64,000 nt of DNA from Georgenia ruanii (GTDB taxonomy: Bacteria > Actinomycetota > Actinomycetes > Actinomycetales > Actinomycetaceae), in the NCBI RefSeq assembly GCF_009193175.1, contig NZ_VUKE01000005.1:124001-188000 (forward strand). Direction: 5' to 3'. Shown piece after piece: positions 63,609 to 64,000 of this stretch. The position numbers and the translations under genes were made by a program. Under the pieces are notes generated by a model. It ran no database searches, had not been told where the DNA came from, and saw only the letters and a program-made list of their open reading frames with translations. Within the stretch, counting starts at the first letter, position 1, and the number at the start of each line of letters is the position of its first letter.

Positions 63609-64000
63609 TCAGCGCTCGTAGGTGTGCTCGGGGGCGGGGAAGGCCCGCTCCCGCACGGCGCGGGCGTAGGCCCGCGTGGCCCGGTAGAGCTCGGCGCCGA
63701 CCTCCCCGAAGCGCTGGGCGAAGCGGGGGGACCACCCGGTCATCCCCGCCATGTCGGTCCAGACGAGGACCTGCCCGTCGCAGCCGGGCCCGGCGCCGAT
63801 GCCGATGGTCGGCACCGGCAGCACCTCGGTGACCCGCTCGGCCACCGGGGCGGGCACCATCTCCAGGACGACGGCGACGGCGCCGGCGTCGGCCAGCGCC
63901 AGCGCGTCGGCCACCAGCTGCTCCGCGGCGTCGTTGTCGCGGGCCTGCACCCGCTTGCCGCCGAGCAGGTTCTCCGCCTGCGGGGTGAAGCCGAGGTGAC
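63609..64000 (-). CDS. panB: 3-methyl-2-oxobutanoate hydroxymethyltransferase (PanB), C-terminal part
   Basis: Pantothenate pathway enzyme that makes ketopantoate. About 130 residues here; the gene continues beyond the right edge. Seen: [51 protein letters not shown] (catalytic Glu in LEMVP) and [23 protein letters not shown]. Frame is clean to the stop. Confidence 0.95.
   Translation of the reverse strand, partial: HLGFTPQAENLLGGKRVQARDNDAAEQLVADALALADAGAVAVVLEMVPAPVAERVTEVLPVPTIGIGAGPGCDGQVLVWTDMAGMTGWSPRFAQRFGEVGAELYRATRAYARAVRERAFPAPEHTYER

Overview
This window comes from a very GC-rich (about 72-75% by eye) Gram-positive actinobacterium. The leuA-recO-uppS-zur-glyS-dgt-dnaG gene order, the homodimeric aceE next to a PucR-type regulator and a fabD-fabH-acpP-fabF operon, the Nif3/CT398/RNase H-phosphatase operon, polyphosphate glucokinase and many leaderless-type starts point to Actinomycetota, most likely a Micrococcales genus of the Cellulomonas/Georgenia kind (inference; no marker here fixes the genus). 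It is mostly chromosomal core. I see no phage, insertion sequence, conjugation gene or CRISPR array.

Left part (1-24.6 kb): the 3' end of leuA, then recO-uppS, a DedA protein, a zinc-uptake operon (znuA-znuC-znuB-zur, minus strand) with a Zur-like box lying on its promoter, glyS, a lipoprotein and dusB. Next is a small alpha-glucan locus: a normal GH13 glucosidase, the decayed remains of a LacI regulator, and an intact ORF for a GH13-like protein without catalytic residues or B domain. Then come dgt, dnaG, an anchored secreted protein, a nitroreductase, a tiny zinc-ribbon protein, a DUF1846 protein, a three-domain FAD oxidoreductase, and tRNA-Asn and tRNA-Met.

Middle part (24.6-47 kb): an unrecognised 75-residue ORF with its own promoter, ribosome site and terminator; an alcohol dehydrogenase; an extracytosolic flavin electron-transfer set (membrane ferric-reductase-like protein, FMN-binding protein, ApbE flavin transferase) followed by a DUF2231-Rieske protein; a secreted 780-residue coiled-coil protein with 28-residue repeats and one cysteine at each end; an SRPBCC protein, M18 aminopeptidase, YchJ, a PLP enzyme, peptide deformylase, DUF3145 and a DUF4173 membrane protein. 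The type II fatty-acid operon fabD-fabH-acpP-fabF is preceded by its probable regulator (FasR/PucR type); matching 17-bp inverted repeats lie before both fabD and the regulator. aspA follows.

Right part (47-64 kb): aceE, DUF3052, a BCP-type peroxiredoxin, tRNA-Val, a CPBP protease, the Nif3-CT398-RNase H/phosphatase operon, yaaA, RNase P RNA, a membrane protein with a NarL-type two-component system, a PspC protein, ppgK-map, a small conserved protein and the 3' end of panB.

Regulation visible in the DNA: about ten genes have a TANNNT-like -10 hexamer 6-7 bases before the start codon with no ribosome-binding site, the mark of leaderless mRNAs. Many transcription units end in long perfect GC hairpins (stems of 14-20 bp) without a U tract.
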